Below, piece after piece: positions 27,672 through 36,422 of a stretch of DNA of 64,000 nt. The translations under genes were made by a program, and so were the position numbers. The notes under the pieces were generated by a model. It had not been told where the DNA came from. It saw only the letters and a program-made list of their open reading frames with translations, and made no database searches. The number at the start of each line of letters is the position of its first letter. Position 1 is the stretch's first letter. This DNA comes from Ornithinibacillus sp. 4-3 (GTDB taxonomy: Bacteria > Bacillota > Bacilli > Bacillales > Amphibacillaceae), in assembly GCF_040958695.1 (NCBI RefSeq), contig NZ_CP162599.1:1646001-1710000 (forward strand), given 5' to 3'.

Positions 27672-28281
27672 AGACCAAGTGATGGTACGAGAAGGATTAA
27701 AAATGATGATGGAGACGGATGAGGAAATAAAAGTAACTGGAGAAGCAAGTAATGGGAAGGAAGCAATCGAGCTTTGTGAGAAGCAGTCATTTGATTTAAT
27801 TATTTTAGATATTCGTATGCCTGTGATGGATGGGATTGAAGCTGCCAGAACGATTCAGAGTCGCTGGCCAGGGTCAAAAATTTTAATTTTGACAACTTTT
27901 GATAATAATCAATATGTGATGGATGCTTTAAAAATTGGTGTTAATGGATATATCCTAAAAAATGCTGATACAGATTCATTGATCCGGTCGATTCGCAGTG
28001 CATTACAAGGTGGATTAGCTGTAGAGGATCAGGTTGCTGCCAAGGTTATGCCACTATTACTTAACCAACAAGAGGAGAAAACCGTTGATCCGTCCTTAAC
28101 ACCTCGAGAACGTGCTATTTTAACGTGCATTGGAGAAGGGCTTAATAATAGTGAAATCGCAGAACGACTTGGGTTATCAGTAGGGACAGTGAAAAATAAT
28201 ACAAGTCAAATTTTAAATAAATTAGAACTGCGTGATCGGACACAATTAGCCATTTATGCCATTCGACATAACCTTGTTTGA
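27649..28281 (+). CDS. lnrK: LnrK-like NarL/LuxR-type response regulator
   Basis: 210 residues. Receiver domain 1-120 with acidic pocket AEDQ near 8, phosphoacceptor Asp54 (LDIRMPVMDG), Thr in LTTFDNN near 84 and Lys in GYILKN near 104. C-terminal LuxR helix-turn-helix LTPRERAILTCIGEGLNNSEIAERLGLSVGTVKNN. It should be phosphorylated by the overlapping kinase and activate the ABC genes downstream. Start ATG lies inside the kinase gene after gggggaag. Confidence 0.88.
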   Translation: MIRILLAEDQVMVREGLKMMMETDEEIKVTGEASNGKEAIELCEKQSFDLIILDIRMPVMDGIEAARTIQSRWPGSKILILTTFDNNQYVMDALKIGVNGYILKNADTDSLIRSIRSALQGGLAVEDQVAAKVMPLLLNQQEEKTVDPSLTPRERAILTCIGEGLNNSEIAERLGLSVGTVKNNTSQILNKLELRDRTQLAIYAIRHNLV

Positions 28282-28334
28282 GCATCGTAAAAAATAAAAT
28301 GACTAAAGTAATCCTTATTAAACATGTTAGTGAC

Positions 28335-28365
28335 TAAAGACAGTAGTGATGCTGTCTTTATTTTT
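28335..28365 (+). terminator. Hairpin with T run between the two-component genes and the ABC genes
   Basis: TAAAGACAG and CTGTCTTTA are perfect 9-base arms around an 8-base loop, followed by five T. It reads as an intrinsic terminator that separates the sensor pair from the exporter genes, but the dyad could also be part of the LnrK-type operator, since the ABC start codon is only 40 bases away. Confidence 0.6.
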
Positions 28366-28404
28366 GTATGCTTTAAATACAATCAATTAAGGGAGTGTGT
28401 CCAG

Positions 28405-29337
28405 ATGATCGAAACGATTAAGTTAAGTAAAACATATAAGGGCAAAAATGCCGTAGACGAAATTGATATCTATTTAGATGAAGGAGAGTCAGTCGGCTTA
28501 CTTGGTCCAAATGGAGCCGGGAAATCGACTACAATTTCCATGATATCCTCCTTACTGAAACCAACTTCCGGTGATGTAAAGCTATATGGTAAAAGTACGA
28601 TTAAAAATCCCGCTGAAATTCGAAAGGTTCTTGGTGTTGTACCACAGGAAATTGCATTGTATGAGGATCTTTCTGCTTATGAGAATTTGAAGTTTTTCGG
28701 CGAAATTTACAAGGTGAAAAAAAATAAACTTGAGCAACAGATTCAAAATGTACTTGAAATGGTTGGATTAAAGGAGCGGCAAAAGGAACTTGTAAAAACA
28801 TTCTCTGGCGGGATGAAAAGAAGAGTGAATATCGCAGCCGCATTGTTACACAATCCGAAAATCCTTATTTTAGATGAGCCAACTGTCGGAATTGATCCAC
28901 AATCGAGAAACCATATTCTTGAAACGGTTCGTAAATTGAATGAAGAGAACGGGACAACGATACTATATACGAGTCATTACATGGAAGAGGTAGAGCAACT
29001 GTGTAAACGGGTCTATATTATGGATCACGGCAAAGTGGTAGCTTCAGGAAGTAAGGCAGAGCTATTAAGCATCCTCTCGAGTGAAGATACGATTCAAGTA
29101 AATTTAAGTGAAACAAGTGATAAATTGATTGAGAAGATCCGGTCAATAGAATATATCCGTCGTGTAGATGAAACAAGTGAAGGAATCCGAATTAGTGCAA
29201 AAAAAGGGACTAACATACTTAGTGATTTAGTTCGTACGGCAGAAAGTGAAGGGATTCAATTAACAAATTATCAAATGGAAACACCCAGTCTTGAGGATGT
29301 ATTTTTACATTTGACTGGTCGAACATTAAGAGATTAG
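28405..29337 (+). CDS. lnrL: LnrL-like ABC-2 exporter ATPase
   Basis: 310 residues from ATG 28405 (gggagtg upstream), preferred to the longer frame from 28324 that would run through the terminator hairpin. Walker A GPNGAGKST near 38, Q-loop VVPQEIALYEDL near 82, signature FSGGMKRRVNIAAALL near 134, Walker B ILILDEPTVGIDP near 154, switch His TSHYMEE. The C-terminal 80 residues are the DUF4162-like tail of drug exporters. Energises the two permeases that follow, 16 bases downstream. Confidence 0.88.
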   Translation: MIETIKLSKTYKGKNAVDEIDIYLDEGESVGLLGPNGAGKSTTISMISSLLKPTSGDVKLYGKSTIKNPAEIRKVLGVVPQEIALYEDLSAYENLKFFGEIYKVKKNKLEQQIQNVLEMVGLKERQKELVKTFSGGMKRRVNIAAALLHNPKILILDEPTVGIDPQSRNHILETVRKLNEENGTTILYTSHYMEEVEQLCKRVYIMDHGKVVASGSKAELLSILSSEDTIQVNLSETSDKLIEKIRSIEYIRRVDETSEGIRISAKKGTNILSDLVRTAESEGIQLTNYQMETPSLEDVFLHLTGRTLRD

Positions 29338-29353
29338 GAGGAGGTAAAGGAAG

Positions 29354-30613
29354 ATGCGTTCATTTTTGAAAAAAGATTTACTTGTCTTTTGGAGAGACCG
29401 TAAAGAAGTGCTTATTTCTTTATTAGCACCAATTGTGCTGATTATTGTTTTAAACTTTGCCTTCTCTGGTTTATTTGGTGAGGATGCTGAAGTATTGGAT
29501 ATTGATTTAGGAATTGTTTTAGAAGATGATGAGTCTCTTGGGCTTGAGCAGTTTACGGAAGCCGTTTTAGAAATGGATTTATCGGAAGAAGAAAAGACAG
29601 GGATAATAGAGCAGGGATCATCTATTTCTCCAAGCGGCTTAATGACATCCTTTTTTAATGATCCAGAATTAAGTGGATGGATTACGACAAAGCAATTAAG
29701 TGAAGAAGAGGCAAAGGAAGAAGTTAAGAACGGGAATTTGGATGCAATTGTTAAGATTCCAGAAGGATTTACGTATAGTGTCCTAAGTAAGCTTATGCTT
29801 GATCAGTCTGCAGAGGTTGATCTTGTTCTCCAGATTGAAGAGCAATCTACAGAATCGGATACTATCAATAACATCATTTCAAATTATCTCAATACTCTTA
29901 ACTTTCAATTTGCACTTCAAGGTGTAACGGACGGTGAATTACAGGAACTAGTATTGCCTGAAGGTGGTAGAGAAGTAGTTGAAGGAGCCGAGTCGTTTGG
30001 TATTTCGCAATATTTTACAGTTGCAATGAGCTCTTTGTTTGCATTATTTATAGCTTCAACTGTTGCAATGAAGACTACCATGGAAAAAAGAGAGCGCGTA
30101 TTCAACCGGATTATATTAACGAATACAAATCCAATTTCCTTTTTAATGGGAAAAACTATTTCTACTTTCGGCTTCACATGGTTACAATTAATGATTGTAT
30201 TTGGAGTATGTCAATTGCTGTTAAATGTGTTTGCAGGAAAATCAATGGCATTTTGGGTTGGAGCCATCGTAATTATAACGTTCTTCTCCTTAGCAGTAGC
30301 CGGACTATCCGCAGTGTTCACGACAATCACATTAAATCTAAGTAATACAGATGCAGCTAATGGAGCATTTAATTTGGTCATTATGTTACTTGCTGCAGTT
30401 GGTGGGAATTTATTTCCGATACAGGGACTACCAGAATGGTTACAAAGTGTTGGGGAATGGACACCGAATGGATTGAGCTTGTCCGTTTTTATGCAGTGGG
30501 CGCAATTCGGTGATCCTCAGACTTTAATTATTCCGATGGTGAAGTTATTTATGTTTTTTATTGGTTGTCTTATCATTGGAATATTTCTATTTCCTAGAAG
30601 GGGGAGAGTATAA
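29354..30613 (+). CDS. lnrM: LnrM-like ABC-2 permease
   Basis: 419 residues. N-terminal helix 20-40, then an extracytoplasmic domain of about 160 residues, then five hydrophobic segments (about 222-242, 262-290, 298-322, 340-360, 392-412). The layout is the ABC2_membrane_3 type with a large outer domain after helix 1. Ends GTATAATG, overlapping the start of the next permease by one base. It should form a heterodimer with that gene product to expel amphiphilic antibiotics such as polyenes from the membrane. Confidence 0.85.
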   Translation: MRSFLKKDLLVFWRDRKEVLISLLAPIVLIIVLNFAFSGLFGEDAEVLDIDLGIVLEDDESLGLEQFTEAVLEMDLSEEEKTGIIEQGSSISPSGLMTSFFNDPELSGWITTKQLSEEEAKEEVKNGNLDAIVKIPEGFTYSVLSKLMLDQSAEVDLVLQIEEQSTESDTINNIISNYLNTLNFQFALQGVTDGELQELVLPEGGREVVEGAESFGISQYFTVAMSSLFALFIASTVAMKTTMEKRERVFNRIILTNTNPISFLMGKTISTFGFTWLQLMIVFGVCQLLLNVFAGKSMAFWVGAIVIITFFSLAVAGLSAVFTTITLNLSNTDAANGAFNLVIMLLAAVGGNLFPIQGLPEWLQSVGEWTPNGLSLSVFMQWAQFGDPQTLIIPMVKLFMFFIGCLIIGIFLFPRRGRV

Positions 30614-31716
30614 TGTTCCCAGTATTTAAGGCGCAATGGAGGAAAGATAAACGGAAGCCGTTGTTAGTTATTCTTTTTCTTGTAGGAAGTATTGCATTAA
30701 CACTTATTTTTTCGAGTAATAATATGACATCCCAAACAACTATAGCGATATTTAGTAATGAATCAAATAGTAGTGATGTAGTTGATAAATGGGAACCTTT
30801 ATTAAATCGCAGTGAATCCTTTAATTTTGTTATAGTAGATGAAGAAACTGCACGTACGGATGTGTCAGAGGGGAGAAGAGACATAGCAATTAACTTGATG
30901 GAGCATGATTATCGATTCATTACAGCCTATGATATTCCAACCCTACCACTGATTGATCAGTACGTTAAAAAGATATTTATAGAGGAAGCGCAAATTGAAG
31001 CAGCAGCAGGTTCACAGGAAATTGATGAGATTAAGAATTATGTAGAAGGCTATTTGGAAGATCCACCATTGCAAATTCATACGGAATCACTGGATGGAGG
31101 AGAAGTATCTAATCATGATATGGGGATTCAGTTATTGTTTGGATTTACGCTTTTTATGACGATGTTTACCATTGGATTTAAAGTGAATGGAGTCTTGTCA
31201 GATAAGGTAAGTGGAGTTTGGAATCGAATGATTTTATCACCTGTAAGTAAGACAGGAATGTACATGGGACATCTTCTTTATAGTTTTTTGGTCGGATTTA
31301 TTCAGATCACTGTTGTATTTGTGATTTTCCACTATTTACTGAACTATGATTTAGGTAATAATTTCGCTATGCTTCTTGTAATAGCTGCAGTTTATGCACT
31401 GAGTATCGTTAGTATGGCGATGTTAATAACAGGGTTTGTGAAAACACCAGAGCAATTTTATATGATTTACCCTTCTGTTGTACCAATTATTCCTGTTATT
31501 AGTGGTGTTTATATGCCACCAGGAACAATAAGTAACACAGTTCTCTTGTTTATTGCCGATTTATTTCCGTTGACACATGCAATGGAAGCGATGATGGGTG
31601 TTACGTTATACCATGCAGGCTGGAATGAGATTGCTTTGTCATTAGTACTAATGCTTTTAATTGGTGTCATCTGCATGGGGGTAGGAATTAATTTGGTAGA
31701 ACGAAGGAAGGATTGA
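30613..31716 (+). CDS. lnrN: LnrN-like ABC-2 permease
   Basis: 367 residues with the same architecture as its neighbour: helix 1 at about 18-36, an outer domain to about residue 170, then five hydrophobic segments (FTLFMTMFTIGF onward) and a short basic tail. Overlaps the previous stop by one base. Second half of the predicted heterodimeric exporter. No terminator of its own is clear; a truncated IS3 end follows within 30 bases. Confidence 0.85.
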   Translation: MFPVFKAQWRKDKRKPLLVILFLVGSIALTLIFSSNNMTSQTTIAIFSNESNSSDVVDKWEPLLNRSESFNFVIVDEETARTDVSEGRRDIAINLMEHDYRFITAYDIPTLPLIDQYVKKIFIEEAQIEAAAGSQEIDEIKNYVEGYLEDPPLQIHTESLDGGEVSNHDMGIQLLFGFTLFMTMFTIGFKVNGVLSDKVSGVWNRMILSPVSKTGMYMGHLLYSFLVGFIQITVVFVIFHYLLNYDLGNNFAMLLVIAAVYALSIVSMAMLITGFVKTPEQFYMIYPSVVPIIPVISGVYMPPGTISNTVLLFIADLFPLTHAMEAMMGVTLYHAGWNEIALSLVLMLLIGVICMGVGINLVERRKD

Positions 31717-31743
31717 AAATTTAAAAACGTGATGAAGGCATGA

Positions 31744-31862
31744 TGTACACCCCAGAAGTTAGACCAAAAATCTGACTTCAGGGGTGTTTTTGTATGGCAA
31801 AATATGATTTAACATTTAAATTAGCTGTTATTAGAACTTATTTAAATGGTGATGGGTATCTT
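31744..31862 (+). mobile_element. Left-end remnant of an IS3 (IS150-type) element
   Basis: Begins TGTACACCCCAGAAGTTAGA and shows the palindromic tip (CCCCAGAAGTTAGA / TCTGACTTCAGGGG), then ATGGCAAAATATGATTTAAC, the start of an orfA (MAKYDLTFKLAVIRTYLNGDG). After about 22 codons similarity stops, so only the end of the element is left. Confidence 0.75.
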
Positions 31863-31970
31863 ATAATCGGCTCTTGTATCATCATTAAGACTGCCTGTAT
31901 TAAAGAGCAGGACATTATATTTACTATGTGGAATATTTAATAAAGATAAAAATTTAAAGGAGGGGTTTTT

Positions 31971-32324
31971 ATGAGAAATCCTATTTTAAAACAAATCGGA
32001 ACAGTATTTATCCCTGTAAGCAATATAGAGAAAGCAAGAGATTGGTACTGCGATATTTTGGGTTTGAATACAGATAGAGAAATTCAATTTGGTCATCTTT
32101 ATGTTATACCCATGGAAGGTACAGGGATAGTTTTAGATAGCAGAATTTATTCAGAGGAGAGAGTATTTAGAACTCCAGCATTCCATTTTAATACAGAAAA
32201 CATTGATGAAGCATTTCGGTTTATGAGTAATAAGGGCGTTAATTTGATTACTGACATTGAAAATAACCATTATTTTAATTTTAAAGATCCTGACGGTAAT
32301 ATATTAATGATTTGCAGATGCTAA
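31971..32324 (+). CDS. VOC-family (glyoxalase/bleomycin-resistance fold) protein
   Basis: 117 residues, one VOC domain with two beta-alpha-beta-beta-beta halves. The start IGTVFIPVSNIEKARDWYCDILGL and the end NHYFNFKDPDGNILMICR are typical. Metal ligands are poorly conserved at the first position (Thr/Val instead of His) while a late Asp/Asn-rich DPDGN is kept. Function could be a small-molecule lyase or isomerase; not assignable. Strong ribosome binding site aaaggagggg. Confidence 0.8.
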   Translation: MRNPILKQIGTVFIPVSNIEKARDWYCDILGLNTDREIQFGHLYVIPMEGTGIVLDSRIYSEERVFRTPAFHFNTENIDEAFRFMSNKGVNLITDIENNHYFNFKDPDGNILMICRC

Positions 32325-32447
32325 TTTTTAGTTAGCAGATAAAAATTTCACAGAAAAGATTAAAAATGTTTCTAATCTTGTTAATACATAAAAGTTAGAG
32401 TCTAGCTTTCGGAACCTAACTATTTTTAATTAATATCGAAATAATTG

Positions 32448-32478
32448 TTGACTCTTACCTTAGGTAGGAGTCTATTGT
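32448..32478 (+). promoter_or_regulatory. MerR-type promoter with 19-bp spacer and dyad
   Basis: TTGACT (32448-32453) and TATTGT (32473-32478) are separated by 19 bases, which are almost wholly the inverted repeat GACTCTTACC-TTA-GGTAGGAGTC. The long spacer and dyad inside it are hallmarks of promoters activated by DNA-twisting MerR regulators; it lies 25 bases before the MerR gene, implying autoregulation. Confidence 0.8.
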
Positions 32479-32503
32479 TTATTTATAGGGAGGTGACTTC
32501 AGT

Positions 32504-33238
32504 ATGCTAACAGTGAAGCAAGTGGCTGATTTGACGGGAATAACGGTCAAAACGCTCTATCATTATCATAAGATCGGTTTGTTAGAGCCTAGTAAAATTA
32601 CTGATGCCGGATATCGATTTTATGGAAAAAATGAACTAGAAAAATTACAGCATATTTTGTTTTATAGGGAATTAGATTTTTCATTGAAAGCCATTCGAGA
32701 AATATTGTGTGAAAAAAAGAACCGTTATCAAGTTTTAATGGAACAAAAAGAACTGTTGGAGAAGAAAAAAGAGCAAATCAGCCTTATATTAACTACGATC
32801 AATGAAACTATTTATTTTGAGGAGCGTGGAGAAGTGATGGATGAGCAAAGTATGTTCAAAGGATTAAACAAAGAACAATGGCAGGATCAATTAAAAGAAC
32901 AAAATGAGTATTTAAAAGAAAACTATCAATATGAAATTCCTACAAATGATGTAAACAGTGAAGAATTAGATGAGTCAGCAAGGGAGTCAAAAGCATTTAT
33001 GGATAAAATGGCTTTTGCGTTAAAACAAGGATGGCCGGTGGATGATCCAAGAGTGAAGCAGCAGATATCTGATCATATCTGCTATATCAATGATTATATT
33101 ATGGAGTTAGATTCGAAAGGTTTTGTGGAATCTACATGGTTTTTTATTACTGATGAATTTCATAAAAATATGCTGGAAGAGCAACAAATTGGCTTAAGTT
33201 ATTATTTATATGCTGCTTCTGTGAATTACGCGCAGTAG
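32504..33238 (+). CDS. MerR-family regulator with TipAS ligand domain
   Basis: 244 residues. N-terminal winged helix-turn-helix (VKQVADLTGITVKTLYHYHKIGLLEPSKITDAGYRFYG), a long dimerisation coiled coil (about 75-110), then a helical TipAS-type domain (KGLNKEQWQDQLKEQ ... FHKNMLEEQQIGLSYYLYAASVNYA), as in Mta of Bacillus subtilis and TipAL. Such regulators bind peptide antibiotics or hydrophobic drugs and turn on multidrug efflux genes. No efflux gene lies directly downstream, so the target besides itself is unknown. Ribosome binding site gggaggtgac. Confidence 0.88.
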   Translation: MLTVKQVADLTGITVKTLYHYHKIGLLEPSKITDAGYRFYGKNELEKLQHILFYRELDFSLKAIREILCEKKNRYQVLMEQKELLEKKKEQISLILTTINETIYFEERGEVMDEQSMFKGLNKEQWQDQLKEQNEYLKENYQYEIPTNDVNSEELDESARESKAFMDKMAFALKQGWPVDDPRVKQQISDHICYINDYIMELDSKGFVESTWFFITDEFHKNMLEEQQIGLSYYLYAASVNYAQ

Positions 33239-33308
33239 GTTTGGGATTTGAAGAATAGGGATGGAAGCTATAGTAAATGAATTGATAAAGCATTATAATG
33301 GTTTTAAA

Positions 33309-33346
33309 AAAACAGGGTTGCTCTATATAATGAACACCCCTGTTTT
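33309..33346. terminator. Bidirectional terminator
   Basis: AAAACAGGG and CCCTGTTTT arms with A and T flanks, between the MerR gene (plus) and the lipoprotein gene (minus). Confidence 0.75.
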
Positions 33347-33370
33347 AATTTGTAATATAATAATTTTTGA

Positions 33371-34045
33371 TTAGTGAATATGTAGTTTATCAATCATATT
33401 TATAACCTCTTTATCATTACCTGGATCAATATGGATGAGCTCTGTATTTTCAATAATATCTTCTCTTTCTTTTTGGATATCATCAGCAGTAACATCATCA
33501 GGTCGAGACATGCCGCCATACCAGCGATATGGGATGCTATAGAGATTAATTGAGCCATTCCCATTTCCATTATAAGTTATTATACCATCGACTATTCGGG
33601 AACCTCGTAGCTGAATAACATCTTCAGGATAATTAACATCAATATCATCTTCCTCTGGATTCAATGATGATCCGGCTGGGATATGTGTCACGTCTATTTC
33701 TTCTACATCTTGATTTGCTCCAAGCTGCAACCACACACGAGCATATTCGATTTCTTTAGAAGAATATCCGGATAATGGATTATCTTCCGGATTGCTAGAT
33801 TTGTTATCAGCGTTACTTTCATTCTCGTTTTCGGACACAGACTCTTTAGCAGATGTGTCATTAGAATCTTCTGTTGTAGACTTTGATTCATTCTCGTTTG
33901 TTTCTTCCTGATTATTCGTTTCAAGAGCGGCATCTCTTTCTGAATCGGCCTCTGTTTCTTTTGAATTATTATCGCACCCAGCCAACAGCGAAATAAGTAT
34001 TACTAGAGTAATATTAAAGATAAAAACTTTTGTAAATCCTTTCAT
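33371..34045 (-). CDS. Lipoprotein with acidic low-complexity linker
   Basis: 224 residues. Signal peptide with lipobox SLLAGC, lipidation at Cys24. Residues 25-90 are a disordered Glu/Asn/Ser-rich linker. The folded C-terminal part (GYSSKEIEYARVWLQLG ... RIVDGIITYNGNGNGSINLYSIPYRWYGG) is recognisable as a lipoprotein domain common in Bacillaceae but of unknown role. Predicted to sit on the outer face of the membrane. Ribosome binding site aaggagta on the minus strand. Single gene. Confidence 0.8.
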   Translation of the reverse strand: MKGFTKVFIFNITLVILISLLAGCDNNSKETEADSERDAALETNNQEETNENESKSTTEDSNDTSAKESVSENENESNADNKSSNPEDNPLSGYSSKEIEYARVWLQLGANQDVEEIDVTHIPAGSSLNPEEDDIDVNYPEDVIQLRGSRIVDGIITYNGNGNGSINLYSIPYRWYGGMSRPDDVTADDIQKEREDIIENTELIHIDPGNDKEVINMIDKLHIH

Positions 34046-34591
34046 AATGTAATACTCCTTTTTGTCTTGAAAAATTTGAGGGTATTTTTAAACATGTGCT
34101 AAATATGACTAGAAACATTTCACATCACTATCTTCTAAAAACCAAACAGATAAACCAACCAACTGAGATTACATCATAGTGAAGCAAACTAGTTAAATCT
34201 CTTGGAATTGAACTATATCGTAGTAAAAGAAGTAATAAAAATATCATCATTATCAAGGCTTATTCTCTCTACCGTAGTAGAGTATAACATTCTGTATGAA
34301 TCAAAACCAAGGATTTGAGGCTGAGCAATTTGTAGAAGGCAGTTAAGAAAATGGTCAAGAACAATTGATAATAACTGATGATGGCATAGGTTTCAATCTG
34401 ATAAAAAATCCAGCAATTTTAGAATGAATTAAAAAACTTCTCTGTTATTTAAAAATTGGACTGGAAAATCACTTTAAATCAATTTACGCTAGAGATAATA
34501 TATCTTTAAATTTGGAGATTTTTTCTAATATCCCTTTCATATCAATTTTTTCTGAATCACTTTTGTCAATATGAGAAGGAGAGGTTTGACT
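34046..34591. other. Gene-poor gap with a possible histidine-kinase remnant
   Basis: Codons 34347-34427 (plus strand) encode EQLIITDDGIGFN..., matching the G1 box of HATPase domains, between two stops. Nothing else of a kinase is seen. The rest of the gap shows no gene. Confidence 0.35.
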
Positions 34592-34720
34592 ATGAAAAAG
34601 TATAATGACATAATCTTTATTGCTAAAAAGTATTTTAAGCTAATCCTTATTGCTAGTTTCACGTATATATCTTTAGTTTTTATAGAGATGGTTTTGTTGC
34701 AGATTATTTTCCATCCTTAA
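34592..34720 (+). CDS. Short membrane ORF, probable 5' part of a split gene
   Basis: 42 codons (MKKYNDIIFIAKKYF ...) with a good ribosome binding site (gaaggagagg) and one to two hydrophobic segments. The TAA at 34718 is in the same frame as the next ORF at 34733 and only four codons away, so the two look like halves of one small membrane protein broken by a nonsense mutation. Family not recognised. Confidence 0.55.
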   Translation: MKKYNDIIFIAKKYFKLILIASFTYISLVFIEMVLLQIIFHP

Positions 34721-34732
34721 TTATCTGTACAT

Positions 34733-34996
34733 GTGTTTTTGCATTTATATATATTGACAGCTTTTCCTATCTCTTTAGTTTTAAATAAAAGAAAGAAGAG
34801 ATACAGTATTATTGATTTAATTGTTTACTTAATTGGTTCTCTATTAACTATTATATTTTTTGATAATTCTTTTTTGGCAAGCCTAGCAAATTTGACATGG
34901 CATATTTTTATGATCAAACTTATTTTATGGACCGGAGCGGCTTTGAGTTTCTGGTTTTGGAATTCAATTTTTATACTAAAGAATGGGGAGAAATGA
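34733..34996 (+). CDS. Membrane ORF, probable 3' part of the same split gene
   Basis: 87 codons if started at GTG 34733, but there is no ribosome binding site before it. Two to three hydrophobic segments (LHLYILTAFPISLVL, IDLIVYLIGSLLTIIFF, MIKLILWTGAALSFWFWN). Joined to the preceding frame it would give about 134 residues with four helices. Confidence 0.5.
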   Translation: MFLHLYILTAFPISLVLNKRKKRYSIIDLIVYLIGSLLTIIFFDNSFLASLANLTWHIFMIKLILWTGAALSFWFWNSIFILKNGEK

Positions 34997-35061
34997 GGAA
35001 GCTTAGAAAAGTCAATTGGATTATTATTCTAATTACTTAAATATACAAAGGAGTCATATGA

Positions 35062-35649
35062 ATGATTATTTGGCTAAATGGGGCATTTGGGTCAGGTAAA
35101 ACGACTAGCGCATTTGAATTAAAACGAAGGTTACCCAATTCTTTTGTTTATGATCCAGAAAATATAGGTTATTTTATCCGTGAAAACATACCAAAAGAAT
35201 TGCATGAGTCAAATTTTCAAGACCATGAGCAGTGGAGAATCTTTAATTATGAAATGTTAAAATACATTTCTAATACATATGAAGGTACTGTTATTGTGCC
35301 AATGACCATATTTCATCCCCAATATTATGAAGAAATAGTTCAAAAACTAATAGATGAAGGTATTCCTTTAAGGCATTTTATCTTATATGCTGATAAAAAT
35401 ACCTTATTGAAACGCTTGAATAAACGGCTTGAACGAGGTGAAACCTGGGCAAAATCTCAAATTGATCGTTGTATTGAGGTTTTTAATACAGAAATTACGG
35501 AAGAAAAAATAATAACAGATAATAAAAGTATTGACTTCGTTGTGGAAGAAATTGCAAAAAGAAGTGGAATGAGCCTTTTACTAGATAAAAGAACTTACTT
35601 GAAAAAATTAATTGATAGAGTGGCTGTACTGATTAAACATATAAGGTAA
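35062..35649 (+). CDS. tmrB: Tunicamycin resistance protein TmrB-like
   Basis: 195 residues against 197 in Bacillus subtilis TmrB, alignable along the whole length. P-loop GAFGSGKT at residues 7-14, VYDPENIGYFIR, IVPMTIFHPQYY, and the lid region LLKRLNKRLERGETWAKSQIDRC. The end is an amphipathic helix (KKLIDRVAVLIKHIR), which in TmrB anchors the protein to the membrane. TmrB binds ATP and tunicamycin and confers tolerance; resistance here is an inference from similarity. Good ribosome binding site aaaggag. Single gene or with the GNAT that follows. Confidence 0.88.
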   Translation: MIIWLNGAFGSGKTTSAFELKRRLPNSFVYDPENIGYFIRENIPKELHESNFQDHEQWRIFNYEMLKYISNTYEGTVIVPMTIFHPQYYEEIVQKLIDEGIPLRHFILYADKNTLLKRLNKRLERGETWAKSQIDRCIEVFNTEITEEKIITDNKSIDFVVEEIAKRSGMSLLLDKRTYLKKLIDRVAVLIKHIR

Positions 35650-35700
35650 GGAAAAAGTATAATATTAATAATTAAATTGGATTTCAGGAGATGAATTTTT

Positions 35701-36186
35701 TTGTTGGAAACAAAACGATGTACTGTGAAAACCTTTCAAAAATCTGATTGTGTTGATGTGGAAAAATTATATGTAGATCCTGAGGTAAGAAAATTTCTTG
35801 GTGGTGTTCGTCCAAAAGATTCAATTAAAGTAGTATTGAACGAAATGCTTGATACAAGTGATGATTCTTTTTATTGGGTAGTTAGAGAAAAAGCTACAGA
35901 TAACTTGATTGGATTAGTTTCACTTGACCCTCATCATGATGGCTTTTACCATGAAGTTTCCTATCAATTTTTACCGAATTGGTGGGGAGAAGGTTATGCA
36001 ACAGAAGTAGTTCAATTGATAATTGATTATGCTTTAAATGAATTAAACTTTTCAAAAATAGTTGCTGAAACGCAAACTGCAAATACGTCTTCGTGCAAGC
36101 TCTTAGAGAGATTAGGTATGAAATTAGAACAAAAAATTAGTAGATTCGGAGCTGAGCAAGCAATTTATTCAATTAAATCGTGCTAA
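35701..36186 (+). CDS. GNAT-family N-acetyltransferase
   Basis: 161 residues from TTG 35701 with caggagatg upstream. GNAT fold of the RimJ/RimL subgroup: LETKRCTVKTFQKSD at the N terminus, GLVSLDPHHDG, the acetyl-CoA loop LPNWWGEGYATEVVQLIIDYAL near 92-113, and the C-terminal AETQTANTSSCKLLERLGMK. It transfers an acetyl group from acetyl-CoA to an amine of unknown identity (ribosomal protein, small molecule or drug). Confidence 0.85.
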   Translation: MLETKRCTVKTFQKSDCVDVEKLYVDPEVRKFLGGVRPKDSIKVVLNEMLDTSDDSFYWVVREKATDNLIGLVSLDPHHDGFYHEVSYQFLPNWWGEGYATEVVQLIIDYALNELNFSKIVAETQTANTSSCKLLERLGMKLEQKISRFGAEQAIYSIKSC

Positions 36187-36202
36187 TGTAATAATGGAAA
36201 GG

Positions 36203-36238
36203 AAAAAAGGATGTTGCGTAAAAGCGACATCCTTTTTT
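36203..36238 (+). terminator. Terminator after the GNAT gene
   Basis: AAAAAAGGATGT pairs with ACATCCTTTTTT around a short TGCGTAAAAGCG loop that itself closes with GC pairs. Confidence 0.85.
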
Positions 36239-36304
36239 GATTCCAAAATTATGTATGAGCTTCCTTTAATTTGAAAATTCCGAAAATTATAGACGGATTA
36301 AAGG

Positions 36305-36333
36305 TTGACATTCAAATAGAAAAAGACTAAAAT
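36305..36333 (+). promoter_or_regulatory. Promoter of the DUF6323-DUF6179 cassette
   Basis: TTGACA (36305-36310), 17-base spacer, TAAAAT (36328-36333). The leader is about 85 bases with a strong aaaggagg before the first gene. Confidence 0.65.
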
Positions 36334-36422
36334 ATATAATCTGATAAATAATATTTAATTATAACATTATTTTAATTGAAAGTCAATAGTTTCAAGAGAA
36401 ATATTTTTAAAGGAGGAAATAT

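Noticed and set aside
28324..28404. Longer start of the LnrL-like ATPase
   Set aside because: The extra 27 codons run through a terminator hairpin and have no family similarity; ATG 28405 has a ribosome binding site.
33703..33933. Second minus-strand ORF inside the lipoprotein gene
   Set aside because: Shadow frame of the low-complexity acidic linker.
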